Source: Actinoplanes regularis (GTDB lineage: Bacteria; Actinomycetota; Actinomycetes; Mycobacteriales; Micromonosporaceae). Taken from it: a stretch of 64,000 nucleotides of DNA. Location: contig NZ_FZNR01000001.1 of assembly GCF_900188005.1 (NCBI RefSeq), positions 868,001 through 932,000 on the forward strand, written 5' to 3'. Every line of letters begins with the position of its first letter. Positions within the stretch are counted from its first letter, which is position 1. The notes below the pieces were generated by a model. The model did not search any database. It was not told the DNA's origin and worked only from the letters and a program-made list of their open reading frames with translations. The translations under genes and the position numbers were made by a program. This document shows positions 38,029-46,657 of this stretch, in pieces.

Positions 38029-40995
38029 TCAGCTGCCCGCACTCGGCGACGGAGCCGCAGAGCCGGACGGGGTGACGCCGGTCGGACCGGCCGTCGCTCC
38101 CTGAGCCTGCTGGAATCGGGTCATGGCTTCGTCGAGCTCCTTCAGCGCCTGACCCTGGGCCGCGAAGTCGCCGGCCTTCTGGGCGGTACGGAGGTTCTCG
38201 ATGGCCCTGTCCACGTCGGCGGCCGCCTGCGCCAGGTTGCCGGGCAGCGGGGTGGAGGGCGTGGTCGGCTGGGTGGCCGGTGGGCTGGTGCCGGTGTTGC
38301 CCGGGTTGGTGCCACCCGTGGTCTTGCCCAGGTCGGCCAGGGCTTTCAGGCCCTTGGTCAGGTTGTCCTCCAGCACCACCTTGGAGCCGTCACCGTAGGA
38401 CATCAGCACCTTCTGCAGCAGCGGCGGCGCGTTGGCCTGGGTGCTCTTCACGTAGACCGGCTCGACGTACAGGATGTCCTTCTCGAGCGGCAGTGAGATC
38501 AGGTTGCCGTAGAGCACGGTGGCCTGGCCGTTCCGGCTCAGGAGGGTCAGGTCCTGCGAGATCCGCGCGTTGTTGACCATGAGCCGATGGACCTGGATCG
38601 GGCCGGGAACCACGGTCTGGTCCGGTAGTTCGAGCACTTCCAACCGGGGATCGTTCTGGCTGTCGTACGAGCCCGAGATCAGGGCCGCCATGTTCTCCCG
38701 GTTGGCCGGGGTCACGCCCGAGGTGAGCTGGAACGTGGTCCCGCCCTGCCCGGGCAGCTTGACGTTCAGGTAGAACGGCGGCTGCTTCACCCCGCTCTGC
38801 GGCGCGTCCGGCGCGTTCGGCACCTGCCAGAAGTCGTCACCGTTGAAGAACGTCTGCGGGTTGGTGACATGGAACTTGGTCAGCAGGTTGCGCTGCACCT
38901 TGAACATGTCGGCCGGGTAGCGGAAGTGCGCGGCCAGCTCGGCGGGGATCTGTGCCCTGGGCACGACCAGGTCGCCGCCGAACGCCTTGTTCCACGCCTT
39001 GAGCACCGGGTCCTTGGCGTCGAACTCGTAGAGCTTGACGGTCCCGTCGTACGCGTCGACGGTCGCCTTCACCGAGTTCCGCATGTAGTTGACGTCATCG
39101 CGGGCCAGCGCGAACGAGCCGGTCCCGGTGAGTTCGTCGCGGGTCTCGGTGGCCAGGTTGATCTTCTGCGAGTACGGGTAGGTCTGCGCCGTGGTGTATC
39201 CGTCGAGGATCCACACGATCCGCCCGCCGACGACGGCCGGGTACGGGTCCCCGTCGACGGTGAGGAACGGCGCCACCTTCTCCACCCGCTCGCGCGGTTC
39301 CCGAATGTACATCAGGCGCGAGTCTTCGTTGACCGCGTCGGAGAGCAGGAAGTTGCTCTCGGTGTTCTCGATCGCGAAGACGAGCCGGCGCATGAACGAG
39401 CCGATCGGCACGCCACCCTTGCCCTCGTAGGTGTAGTTCACCGAGGCGTCGGTGTTCTGCTCCTGCGGGCGGTCGAACTCGACGTTCTTGTTCGGGTCGG
39501 TCTGGCCGACGATGGCGTACTCGCTGGACTGCTCGCCGAAGTAGATCCGCGGCTGGTCCGCCTCGAGCTCGGGCTGCGACTTGGCGCAGGTGCCCGCGGT
39601 GGTGCTCTTACCGAGGAAACCGGAGACGAAGTACGGCAGGCCGGTCCCGGGGCACACCTCGTTGGCCGGGGCGGCGACCAGGCCGTACCCGTGGGTGTAG
39701 ACAGTGTGCCGGTTGAGCCAGTTCCGCTGCTGGGCGGAGAGCTTGTCGTCGTTGATCTCGCGGGCGCCGACCACGTAGTCCTGGGTCTTGCCGTCGACCG
39801 GGTAGCGGTCGACGTCCAGCTTCTCGCCGAAGTCGTAGAAGCCGCGGGACTGCTGCGACTGGGTGAAGGCCTGCGAGACCAGCTGCGGGTCGATGATCCG
39901 GACGTTCTGCGCGCTGGTGTCCTCGGGCAGGTTTGCCGGTGGGTTTCCGCTGGTCGGCGTGTATTCGCCGACCTTCGTATCGCTCAGGCCGAAGGCCGCT
40001 CGGGTGGCCTTGATCGATCGCTCTATGTACGGCTTCTCTTTGTCGAAGAGGCTCGGCTTGACCTGGAAGTTCTGCACGGCGAGCGGGTAGATGCCACCGA
40101 TCGCCACGGCCGAGATGGCCAGCAGCGCCAGCGAGACACCGGGCCAGACCAGGTTCCGCATCACGACGTTGGAGAACACGATGATCGCGACGGCGACCAC
40201 GATCGAGATGTACGCCAGGATCTCCTTGGCCGGGAGCAGCGCGTTGACGTCGGTGTAGCCGGCGCCGTACAGCCCCGGCGAGACGTGCTGCTCGAGCAGG
40301 AGAGCCCGCCGGTCCAGCACGTACGCCACCGCTTTGAGCAGCACGAAGATCGCGACCAGGGTGGTCAGGTGAGCACGCGCGGCGGTGGTCATCCGGTCAC
40401 CGACGCCCTGCAGGCGGACGCCGCCGAAGATGTAGTGCACGGCCAGCGCGCCGAGCACGGAGAGCACCACCGCGGTGAAGCCGATGCCGAGCGCGTAGCG
40501 CAGCAGCGGGTAGTCGAAGATGTAGAACCCGATGTCCACGTCGAACTGCGGGTCGGTCGTACCGAAGGATCCGCCGTTACGGAACAGGATCCAGTCGCTC
40601 CACCGGCCCTGCGCGGAGAGTCCCGCGAAGAAGCCGATGATCAGGCTGACCACGGTGATCCAGGTTCCGAGCCGGGGCGCGAGAACCATCCGGTACCGCT
40701 CCAGCGTGGCCTGCTCCGCGGAGTGCGGCCGCAGCAGCGGGCGCAGCCGGTACGCCAGGTAGAGGTTGGCCCCCACGAACAGGGCCATCACCGCGCCGAC
40801 CGCCAGGAACAACAGCAGCTTGGTGACCAGGACGCCGGAGAACACCTCGGTGAAGTGCACCTCGGAGTACCACAGATAGTCCGTGTACGCGTCGATGCCC
40901 CAGCCGAGGAGAGTGAAAAGTATGAAGACCCCGACCAGGACGCCGACGGTGACGCGACCGCGCCGGCTCATCCTCGGCAGGGGACTGTTCCGCAT
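38029..40995 (-). CDS. UPF0182 family large membrane protein
   Basis: A 988-residue protein of UPF0182 (COG1615). Seven or so hydrophobic helices occupy the first third (for example VTVGVLVGVFILFTLLGWGI, then LLFLAVGAVMALFVGANLYLAY), followed by a large extracytoplasmic domain of about 550 residues and a proline/threonine-rich linker (QPTTPSTP) leading to a C-terminal helical tail. The mycobacterial counterpart Rv3193c also neighbours a PDZ protease and DUF2342. Function is not established. The ATG at 40995 is preferred; a GTG at 41013 is possible. Confidence 0.9.
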   Translation of the reverse strand: MRNSPLPRMSRRGRVTVGVLVGVFILFTLLGWGIDAYTDYLWYSEVHFTEVFSGVLVTKLLLFLAVGAVMALFVGANLYLAYRLRPLLRPHSAEQATLERYRMVLAPRLGTWITVVSLIIGFFAGLSAQGRWSDWILFRNGGSFGTTDPQFDVDIGFYIFDYPLLRYALGIGFTAVVLSVLGALAVHYIFGGVRLQGVGDRMTTAARAHLTTLVAIFVLLKAVAYVLDRRALLLEQHVSPGLYGAGYTDVNALLPAKEILAYISIVVAVAIIVFSNVVMRNLVWPGVSLALLAISAVAIGGIYPLAVQNFQVKPSLFDKEKPYIERSIKATRAAFGLSDTKVGEYTPTSGNPPANLPEDTSAQNVRIIDPQLVSQAFTQSQQSRGFYDFGEKLDVDRYPVDGKTQDYVVGAREINDDKLSAQQRNWLNRHTVYTHGYGLVAAPANEVCPGTGLPYFVSGFLGKSTTAGTCAKSQPELEADQPRIYFGEQSSEYAIVGQTDPNKNVEFDRPQEQNTDASVNYTYEGKGGVPIGSFMRRLVFAIENTESNFLLSDAVNEDSRLMYIREPRERVEKVAPFLTVDGDPYPAVVGGRIVWILDGYTTAQTYPYSQKINLATETRDELTGTGSFALARDDVNYMRNSVKATVDAYDGTVKLYEFDAKDPVLKAWNKAFGGDLVVPRAQIPAELAAHFRYPADMFKVQRNLLTKFHVTNPQTFFNGDDFWQVPNAPDAPQSGVKQPPFYLNVKLPGQGGTTFQLTSGVTPANRENMAALISGSYDSQNDPRLEVLELPDQTVVPGPIQVHRLMVNNARISQDLTLLSRNGQATVLYGNLISLPLEKDILYVEPVYVKSTQANAPPLLQKVLMSYGDGSKVVLEDNLTKGLKALADLGKTTGGTNPGNTGTSPPATQPTTPSTPLPGNLAQAAADVDRAIENLRTAQKAGDFAAQGQALKELDEAMTRFQQAQGATAGPTGVTPSGSAAPSPSAGS

Positions 40996-41095
40996 TACCA
41001 ACGTTGGCTCCACACTTCGTCGGGCCGGTGACTCACCTTACGATGTCCCATCCAGCTTCGATACGCGGTAGAACGTGTCCGGTCACGAACGGTGA

Positions 41096-42124
41096 TCATG
41101 ACGCCGAACACGGCGTCGGGGTGCCACCGGAAGTGAACGTCTTGAGGGCGGTGAGCGCGTCGTCCACGGTCGCCACCTTCGCCATGGGCAGGCCGGGCAC
41201 CGCGTTGCGCAGCGCCTCCGCACAGTTCCCCTCGGGGACCAGGAAGATCTTCGCGCCGGCGTCCTTCGCACCGTTCAGCTTCTGCGGGATGCCACCGATC
41301 GGGCCCACCACGCCGTTGTCGTCGATGGTGCCAGTGCCGGCGATGATCTTGCCGCCGGTGAGGTCCTCGTCGCGGAGCTTGTCGATGATGCCGAGGGTGA
41401 ACATCAGACCGGCGCTCGGACCGCCGATCTTGTCCAGATCGATCTTGATGGTGAACGGGTGGGGCTGCTTGGTGCCGATCTCGATGCCCAGCCGCGGGGT
41501 CTTGTCATCGCCCGTCGCCTTGGTGGTGACCACGACGGTGCCGGCCTTGCCGTCCCGGGTGTAGCCGACGGTCAGCGCGCTGCCCACCGGTTTCGCCCGG
41601 ACCAGCTCGGTGAGCTGGGTCGGCCCGGTCACGGCGGTGCCACCCACGGAGGTGATCACGTCGTTCTCCTGGAGCTTGCCGACCGCGGCGCCGGCTGGCG
41701 TGACCTTGCGCACGTAGGTCTGCACGGGGTAGCCCAGCTCGCGGAGCGCCACGGTCTCGGCGCTGGTCTGCGACTGCTTCCACTCCTGCGCGTTCTGCTC
41801 CTGGACCTGCTTCTCGCTGCGGTCCGGCGGATAGATCAGTTCGCGCGGAACGACCGCGTCCTCGCCGCTCAGCCAGCCCTGGATCGCCTGGACCAGCTCG
41901 ACCTTCGACTGCACGTTCACGGTGGTGAGCCGGAGCTCGCCGGCGGACGACGAGGTCTTGGCCCCGGTCACCTGGATCACCTCGGTGCCCTGTGCGGAAC
42001 CGAGAGTGTTCACCGTCGGACCGGGTGTGAGAATCACATACGGCAGGTCGGAGATCATGACACCGGCGGCCAGTAGGGCGGTTATCAGGGCGCCCAGGAT
42101 GACGGTGACACCGCGTCGTCTCAT
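41096..42124 (-). CDS. YlbL-like PDZ/Lon-type serine protease
   Basis: A 342-residue membrane-anchored protein: one N-terminal transmembrane helix (about 5-25), a PDZ domain (about 130-210, VTPAGAAVGKLQENDVITSVGG), and a C-terminal Lon-type (S16) protease domain with the catalytic serine in GGPSAGLMF and the lysine about 45 residues later in GAKDAGAKIF. B. subtilis YlbL is the family type, with roles in competence and cell-division control. Rv3194c is the M. tuberculosis counterpart. Start at the ATG at 42124; a GTG at 42142 is the alternative. It lies just upstream of UPF0182 on the same strand. Confidence 0.9.
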   Translation of the reverse strand: MRRRGVTVILGALITALLAAGVMISDLPYVILTPGPTVNTLGSAQGTEVIQVTGAKTSSSAGELRLTTVNVQSKVELVQAIQGWLSGEDAVVPRELIYPPDRSEKQVQEQNAQEWKQSQTSAETVALRELGYPVQTYVRKVTPAGAAVGKLQENDVITSVGGTAVTGPTQLTELVRAKPVGSALTVGYTRDGKAGTVVVTTKATGDDKTPRLGIEIGTKQPHPFTIKIDLDKIGGPSAGLMFTLGIIDKLRDEDLTGGKIIAGTGTIDDNGVVGPIGGIPQKLNGAKDAGAKIFLVPEGNCAEALRNAVPGLPMAKVATVDDALTALKTFTSGGTPTPCSAS

Positions 42125-42214
42125 GCGCGTGAGACTACCCACCCACTCTGAGTTCTCTCTGAGCTGACACCTCCATCAGTCCGCCGCGAGCGTTTCGCGC
42201 GTACCGTGGAGGTC

Positions 42215-43468
42215 GTGCCTGATATCCCGTTCGGCTTCTCCCTGCCGGGCGCGCAGCCGCCCGACCCCTCCGATCCGCAGCAGATGCAGCAGTTCATGGC
42301 GCAGCTGCAGCAGATGTTCGCCGCCCCTGGCAGTGGCCCGGTCAACTGGGACCTGGCCCGGCAGGTCGCCGCCAGCCAGCTCTCGGCCAGCGGGGACCCG
42401 GCGGTGAACATGCACGAGCGCCACCAGGTCGAGGAGTCGCTTCGGCTCGCCGACCTCTGGCTCGACCCGGTCTGCGCGCTCCCCACCGGGATCCACAAGG
42501 CGGTCGCCTGGAACCGCAACGAGTGGATCTACAACACCCTGGACGTCTGGAAGAAGCTGTGCGAGCCGATCGCCGGCCGCATGGTGGGTGCCATGGGCGA
42601 CCTCGTGCCCGAGGAGGCCCGGGCCCAGCTCGGCCCGATGCAGTCGATGGTCGCCACGCTCGGCGGCGCGCTCTTCGGCGGCCAGCTCGGCCAGGCCTTC
42701 GGTCAGCTCGCGGCCGAGGTGCTCTCGGCCGGTGACATCGGTCTCCCACTCGGCCCGGCCGGCACGGCCGCGCTGGTGCCGGCCAACATCAAGGCGTACG
42801 GCGAGGGCCTCGAACTGCCCGAGGACCAGGTGCGGCTCTACGTGGCCCTGCGTGAGGCGGCCCACCAGCGGCTCTTCGGGCATGTCCCGTGGCTGCGCGC
42901 ACACGTGCTGAACGCTGTGGAGACGTACGCGAACGGCATCACCGTGAACCGGGAGGCGATCGAGGAGGCGATGAGCCGCGTCGATCCGACCGATCCGGAG
43001 TCGATGCAGGCCATGGCGCTGGAGGGCATCTTCACGCCGGAGGACACCCCGCAGCAGAAGGCCAGCCTGGCTCGCTTGGAGACGGCGCTGGCGCTGGTCG
43101 AGGGCTGGGTCGGGCACGTGGTCGACCAGGCGGCCGGTGACCGGCTGCCGTCGGTGGCCGCGCTGGGCGAGGCGTTCCGTCGCCGCCGGGCCGCCGGCGG
43201 TCCGGCCGAGCAGACCTTCGCCGCCCTGGTCGGGCTGGAGCTGAGGCCGCGGCGGCTACGCGAGGCCGGTGCGCTGTGGGCGGCGGTCGCCGAACAGCGC
43301 GGTATCCCGGGCCGGGACGCCCTCTGGGACCACCCCGACCTGCTCCCCACCGACGAGGACTTCGCCGACCCGGACGGCTTCGCCCGCAGCCGGTCGGATT
43401 GGGACATCAGCGAGCTCGAGGGCCTGGAGAGCAATCCCGAGCCGGGCCCGGAGGAGCCGGAGAAGTAG
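42215..43468 (+). CDS. Zinc-dependent metalloprotease, DUF2342/hydrolase family
   Basis: A 417-residue DUF2342 protein. The putative zinc motif REAAHQRLF (with an E-x2-H arrangement) is at about residue 220, and NGITVNREAIEEAM and VVDQAAGDRLPS resemble the glycine-rich central part of the family. Members are annotated as zinc-dependent metalloproteases on structural grounds. Rv3195 of M. tuberculosis sits in the same place. The first 40 residues are glutamine/proline-rich (QQMQQFMAQLQQMFAAP). GTG codons at 42206 and 42215 are both candidates; the GGAGG is too close to the second (2 nt) to decide. Divergent from the YlbL-like gene. Confidence 0.87.
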   Translation: MPDIPFGFSLPGAQPPDPSDPQQMQQFMAQLQQMFAAPGSGPVNWDLARQVAASQLSASGDPAVNMHERHQVEESLRLADLWLDPVCALPTGIHKAVAWNRNEWIYNTLDVWKKLCEPIAGRMVGAMGDLVPEEARAQLGPMQSMVATLGGALFGGQLGQAFGQLAAEVLSAGDIGLPLGPAGTAALVPANIKAYGEGLELPEDQVRLYVALREAAHQRLFGHVPWLRAHVLNAVETYANGITVNREAIEEAMSRVDPTDPESMQAMALEGIFTPEDTPQQKASLARLETALALVEGWVGHVVDQAAGDRLPSVAALGEAFRRRRAAGGPAEQTFAALVGLELRPRRLREAGALWAAVAEQRGIPGRDALWDHPDLLPTDEDFADPDGFARSRSDWDISELEGLESNPEPGPEEPEK

Positions 43469-43471
43469 GAC

Positions 43472-44068
43472 TCAGCCGCCCAGGAGGGCTCGGGTGTTCT
43501 CCCAGCCCTCCAGGGCGACGTCCAGCGTCGCAAGATCAGCCGGGCCGCGCAGCCGACGCCACTGCGGGGTCGAGGTCACGTCGCCGGGGACCGGAGCATC
43601 CTTGCGCAGTCGTTGGGCGGAACCGGTGTCCAGATCGTGGTCGGCCAGCCACCCGGGTGCGGGCAGGCTGGTGGCCACGCCCAGCAACCCGCCGCCGGGC
43701 CCGCCGGGAGCGACCGCGACCGCCTTGCTCTCCAGGGGTCGCAGCAGCTTGCCGAGGATCATCCCGGGCAGATCGGGCGCGTCGGCGGCGATGACCGCGG
43801 CCTGGTCGAAACCGTCCGCGGCGGCGGCCGTCAGCGCGGGTAACACGGTCGGCTGCGGGATCTCGTAGATCCGCATGCCGGGCCAGGCGATCTGCTCGGC
43901 CAGGGGACGGTCGGCCGCGGTGGCGGCGATCGCGGCCTCGGCCTGGGCCAGGCGGGCGAGCAGGTCGACCACGTCCTCGGCGAGGGCGGCGCGCCAGGCG
44001 GCCAGGTCCACCCCTGGCGGGCTCCACGGCACCGGGACCAGCATCGCCACCACCACACGCCGTGTCAC
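43472..44068 (-). CDS. Hypothetical protein, possible nucleotidyl/glycosyl-transferase-like fold
   Basis: A 198-residue soluble protein. VVVAMLVPVPWSPPG at the start and AAVIAADAPDLPG near residue 90 recall DUF2064/CofC-type GT-A folds, where A-x-D-x-P-x-L binds a nucleotide; this assignment is weak. The remainder contains WENTRALLGG at the C-terminus and no clear catalytic set. The GTG at 44068 is used. It is convergent with the DUF2342 gene (stop codons 3 nt apart). Confidence 0.6.
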   Translation of the reverse strand: MTRRVVVAMLVPVPWSPPGVDLAAWRAALAEDVVDLLARLAQAEAAIAATAADRPLAEQIAWPGMRIYEIPQPTVLPALTAAAADGFDQAAVIAADAPDLPGMILGKLLRPLESKAVAVAPGGPGGGLLGVATSLPAPGWLADHDLDTGSAQRLRKDAPVPGDVTSTPQWRRLRGPADLATLDVALEGWENTRALLGG

Positions 44069-44135
44069 CGGTTCACCCTACCCACGGCGACCGGCGAACC
44101 GCCCGTACGAAATACCGGAGATCGGTGTCGGCTTC

Positions 44136-44684
44136 TCAGGGGTGCACGGCGTGTTCACCGGAGGCGGCACCGGCGAACACGGCGGAGACCCCCTCCAGAT
44201 AGCCACGGGCCCGCTCGGCCTTGGGGAAGCGGTTGACCAGCTCCCAGAAGCGCGCGTTGTGGCTGGGCACGACCAGGTGGGCGAGCTCGTGCAGGAGCAC
44301 GTAGTCGATCACCCAGTCCGGCATCTCCTGGATCCGGTGCGAAATCCGGATGGTGGCGTCGTCCGGGGTGCAGGAGCCCCAGCGGCCGTTCTGGTTGGTC
44401 ACCCAGCGCACGCTCTGCGGGACGACCAGGTCGGCGTAGTCGGCGAGATATCGCATGGTGAGCCGGCGGGCACGGACGAGCAGCTCGGCGTCGGTGTGCT
44501 GGAGGCGTTCCTCCCGGGCGGCGAGCCGGGCGAGCATCCGCTCGACCCACTCGGTCTCCTCGGCGCGCGAGAACCGGTCCGGGATGAGCACGACCACGCG
44601 CTCTCCGTCGCGGTACGCGGACACCGTCCTGCGCCGACGCTGACTGCGCCGCACTTCCACGACAGGCTTGCGCACGCGGGCCAT
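44136..44684 (-). CDS. YgjP-like metal-dependent hydrolase (SprT/M48-type zincin)
   Basis: A 182-residue protein of the YgjP/WSS1-like family. The zincin motif HELAH is present with a further ligand in HNARFW (LLHELAHLVVPSHNARFW read in pieces), and NQNGRWGSCTP with TIRISHRI precedes it as in the family. It could be a protease or other zinc-dependent hydrolase. The ATG at 44684 is preceded by a weak site; the basic N-terminus (MARVRKPVVEVRRSQRRRR) is typical. It stands alone on its strand. Confidence 0.88.
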   Translation of the reverse strand: MARVRKPVVEVRRSQRRRRTVSAYRDGERVVVLIPDRFSRAEETEWVERMLARLAAREERLQHTDAELLVRARRLTMRYLADYADLVVPQSVRWVTNQNGRWGSCTPDDATIRISHRIQEMPDWVIDYVLLHELAHLVVPSHNARFWELVNRFPKAERARGYLEGVSAVFAGAASGEHAVHP

Positions 44685-45144
44685 TACCGGCTCGCGTGGC
44701 CCAGATTCGGGTTCACGTTGAGACGCTAATCCGCGAGACCCTGGTCACCGCAAGAGTACGCCCAATGACTGTCACGGAATGCGGGCAGTTCGTCCACATA
44801 TACCCGAAAAAATTTTCCCCAGCCGCAACATCTGAGACAGCCGTCAACCTAGACCATCTTCGACTCAGTGAGTTACTCGGGCTCGCCTCCCTTTCGGGCC
44901 GTTGTGAGGGCAATGTCGGCGTGTCCCGGCAAATCTGTACGAAAAGGGCACTTCCTCCCGGCACACTCACGTCGTCGGTGACACCGCCGACACCGCGCTG
45001 ACATGGAACCGGCCTGACCTGGGTAAGTCCACGCCCCGTACAGAGAGCCACGCATATGGCGGCCGAGCGCCGCGGACAGGTTCGGACCCGTCGCCGCGAG
45101 CAGGCACGGGGCCCAGCGGCCGACGACACGAACGAGGAGGAACC
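44685..45144. other. Intergenic region between divergent YgjP-like and DUF5679 genes
   Basis: No gene is supported in these 460 bases. A run of AAAAAATTTTCCCC lies at 44808-44821, the most AT-rich part of the region, and probably belongs to promoters of one of the divergent genes. The rest shows no repeat or hairpin that I can assign. Confidence 0.4.
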
Positions 45145-45306
45145 GTGGCCGAGACCACGTACAACGGCTACTGCGTCAAGTGCAAGGAGAAGCGTGACTT
45201 CCAGGGCAACGTGGAGGTCTCCAAGACCGGCATGAACATGGCCAAGGGCAAGTGCCCGGTCTGCGGGACGACGATGAACCGGATTCTGGGCAAGGCCAAT
45301 AAGTGA
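45145..45306 (+). CDS. DUF5679 zinc-ribbon protein
   Basis: A 53-residue protein with two CxxC knuckles, CVKC (residues 10-13) and CPVC (about 39-42), the full DUF5679 zinc ribbon, with GYCVKCKEKR and KGKCPVCGTTMNRI. The GTG at 45145 is preceded by AGGAGG at 4-nt spacing. Such proteins are present in nearly all actinobacteria; function unknown, perhaps a small nucleic-acid or ribosome-associated protein. It lies just upstream of a DnaA-box cluster. Confidence 0.85.
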   Translation: MAETTYNGYCVKCKEKRDFQGNVEVSKTGMNMAKGKCPVCGTTMNRILGKANK

Positions 45307-45397
45307 CTGCGCTCCGGGGAGGCCGGCCGGCCTCCCCGGCGGCCGTAACCGTGTCCGATCCACCACGTTGAGTCATTGGGGATCCATGACTCTCGCC

Positions 45398-45459
45398 TGT
45401 GGATAACTCGCATCCCTTTGTGGATAACACTGCCGAGCGAGTTGCCAGGCTGTGGATAA
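45398..45459 (-). promoter_or_regulatory. Three DnaA-box sequences in the promoter region of the ThiF-like gene
   Basis: TGTGGATAA, the complement of the perfect DnaA box TTATCCACA, occurs exactly at 45398-45406, 45419-45427 and 45451-45459, all in one orientation with 21- and 32-bp steps. The cluster ends 41 bp before the ATG at 45500. Confidence 0.75.
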
Positions 45460-45499
45460 CGAACTCGCTCCGCAGCCTTGCAGTGACAACCTGTCACTC

Positions 45500-46579
45500 A
45501 TGACTCCCGCGCCCCGAACACCACCGCGCACCCCACTGCCTCGGCCCACGCTGATCCCAGGGCTCACTCGGGTCTGGCGGGGACCGGTCGAGTTGCAGCT
45601 CGGCCTGAACCCGGCACGTGCCGTGCGCCTGGAGCTGTCCGACCCACGCCTGGCACGGGTTCTCGACCTGCTCGACGGCAACCGTCCGGAGCGTCAGGTC
45701 CTGCTGCACGCCGCCGAGCTGGGCGTCGCCCCGGACGAGGCCCGGCAGCTGCTCGACCTCCTGCACCGGGCCGGGCTGGTGCTGCCCGCGGCCGCGTTGC
45801 TGCCCACCGGGTTGCCCAGCGCCGAGCGGCGCCGGCTCTCCGGCGAGGCCGCGGCCATCGCCCTCGGCTCGCCGGCCCCCTCCCCGGCCCGCACGCTGCG
45901 CAGACGCCGAGCGGCCCGGGTGGTCCTGGCCGGACGCGGCCGGCTCGGCTCGACCGTCGCGGTCGCCCTGGCCGAGGCCGGTGTCGGCCACGTCGTTCCG
46001 GACCTCTCCGGCATGGTCGGACCGGGCGACCTGCCCGGCAGCGCTTTGCACACCGCCGACCTGGGCAGCCCGCTCCGCACCGCGGTGGCCGCCGCGATCG
46101 TCCGCGCCGTGCCCGGCACCGACGTGCGCGAGGTCCGCCGCCCGCCGGTCAGCCTGGTCGTCCAGCTCGCCCACGACCAGCCGGCCGCGCTGGTCGCCGC
46201 CGCCCACGCCGGTCGTCGCCAGCCGCACCTCGCGGTGCAGATCCGGGACGGGACCGCGATCGTCGGACCCTTCGTGCCGGCCACCGGCGGCCCCTGCCTG
46301 AACTGCCTGGAGCTGCACCGGTGTGAACGCGACCCGGACTGGCCCGGCACGCCCGCACCGCCCGGCCCGGACGCCGCCGAGCCCTGCGCGGTGGCCACCG
46401 TCCTGACCGCGACCGGGTTCGCCGCCGCCGAGGTGCTGACGTTCCTGGACGGCGGCACCCCGGAGACGCTGGGGGTGGCCGTCGAGATCAGCGCGCCCGG
46501 CCGCCTCCGCCGCCGGACCTGGCAGCCGCATCCGGACTGCGACTGTCGCCGCAGAACCCGTCGAATTGTGGAGACTTAA
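45500..46579 (+). CDS. ThiF/E1-like adenylyltransferase-fold protein, TOMM-leader-binding-like
   Basis: A 359-residue protein of the ThiF superfamily. A winged-helix-like N-terminus (about 15-95) precedes the ATP-binding core ARVVLAGRGRLGSTVAVALAEAGVG; the zinc motif GPCLNCLELHRCERDP follows, and a distal CDC near the C-terminus could complete it. Related proteins bind leader peptides in azole-type RiPP clusters, but no YcaO gene or precursor is in the window, and a mycobacterial Rv3196 equivalent in the same place suggests a housekeeping role. The catalytic glycine-rich loop is partly degenerate (GRGRLGS rather than GAGGLG). The ATG at 45500 is chosen since a GTG at 45452 lies within a DnaA box. 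Confidence 0.78.
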   Translation: MTPAPRTPPRTPLPRPTLIPGLTRVWRGPVELQLGLNPARAVRLELSDPRLARVLDLLDGNRPERQVLLHAAELGVAPDEARQLLDLLHRAGLVLPAAALLPTGLPSAERRRLSGEAAAIALGSPAPSPARTLRRRRAARVVLAGRGRLGSTVAVALAEAGVGHVVPDLSGMVGPGDLPGSALHTADLGSPLRTAVAAAIVRAVPGTDVREVRRPPVSLVVQLAHDQPAALVAAAHAGRRQPHLAVQIRDGTAIVGPFVPATGGPCLNCLELHRCERDPDWPGTPAPPGPDAAEPCAVATVLTATGFAAAEVLTFLDGGTPETLGVAVEISAPGRLRRRTWQPHPDCDCRRRTRRIVET

Positions 46580-46657
46580 TCGAACCTTTGTTGCATAAGA
46601 GGGCAAACCAATGCTGGGCGAGCCGGGGAAGGCCCGGACGTCGGTCACAATGATCTG

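Noticed and set aside
38869..41031. A 720-codon open frame on the plus strand
   Set aside because: Antisense to the UPF0182 gene, rich in valine/arginine/aspartate repeats and without any recognisable fold, so a mirror of the codon bias.
45398..45459. Replication origin (oriC)
   Set aside because: Only three DnaA boxes, no dnaA, dnaN or rpmH genes nearby and no AT-rich unwinding region.
45500..46579. Azole-type RiPP gene cluster
   Set aside because: Only a ThiF-like gene is present; YcaO, dehydrogenase, precursor peptide and transporter genes are absent around it.
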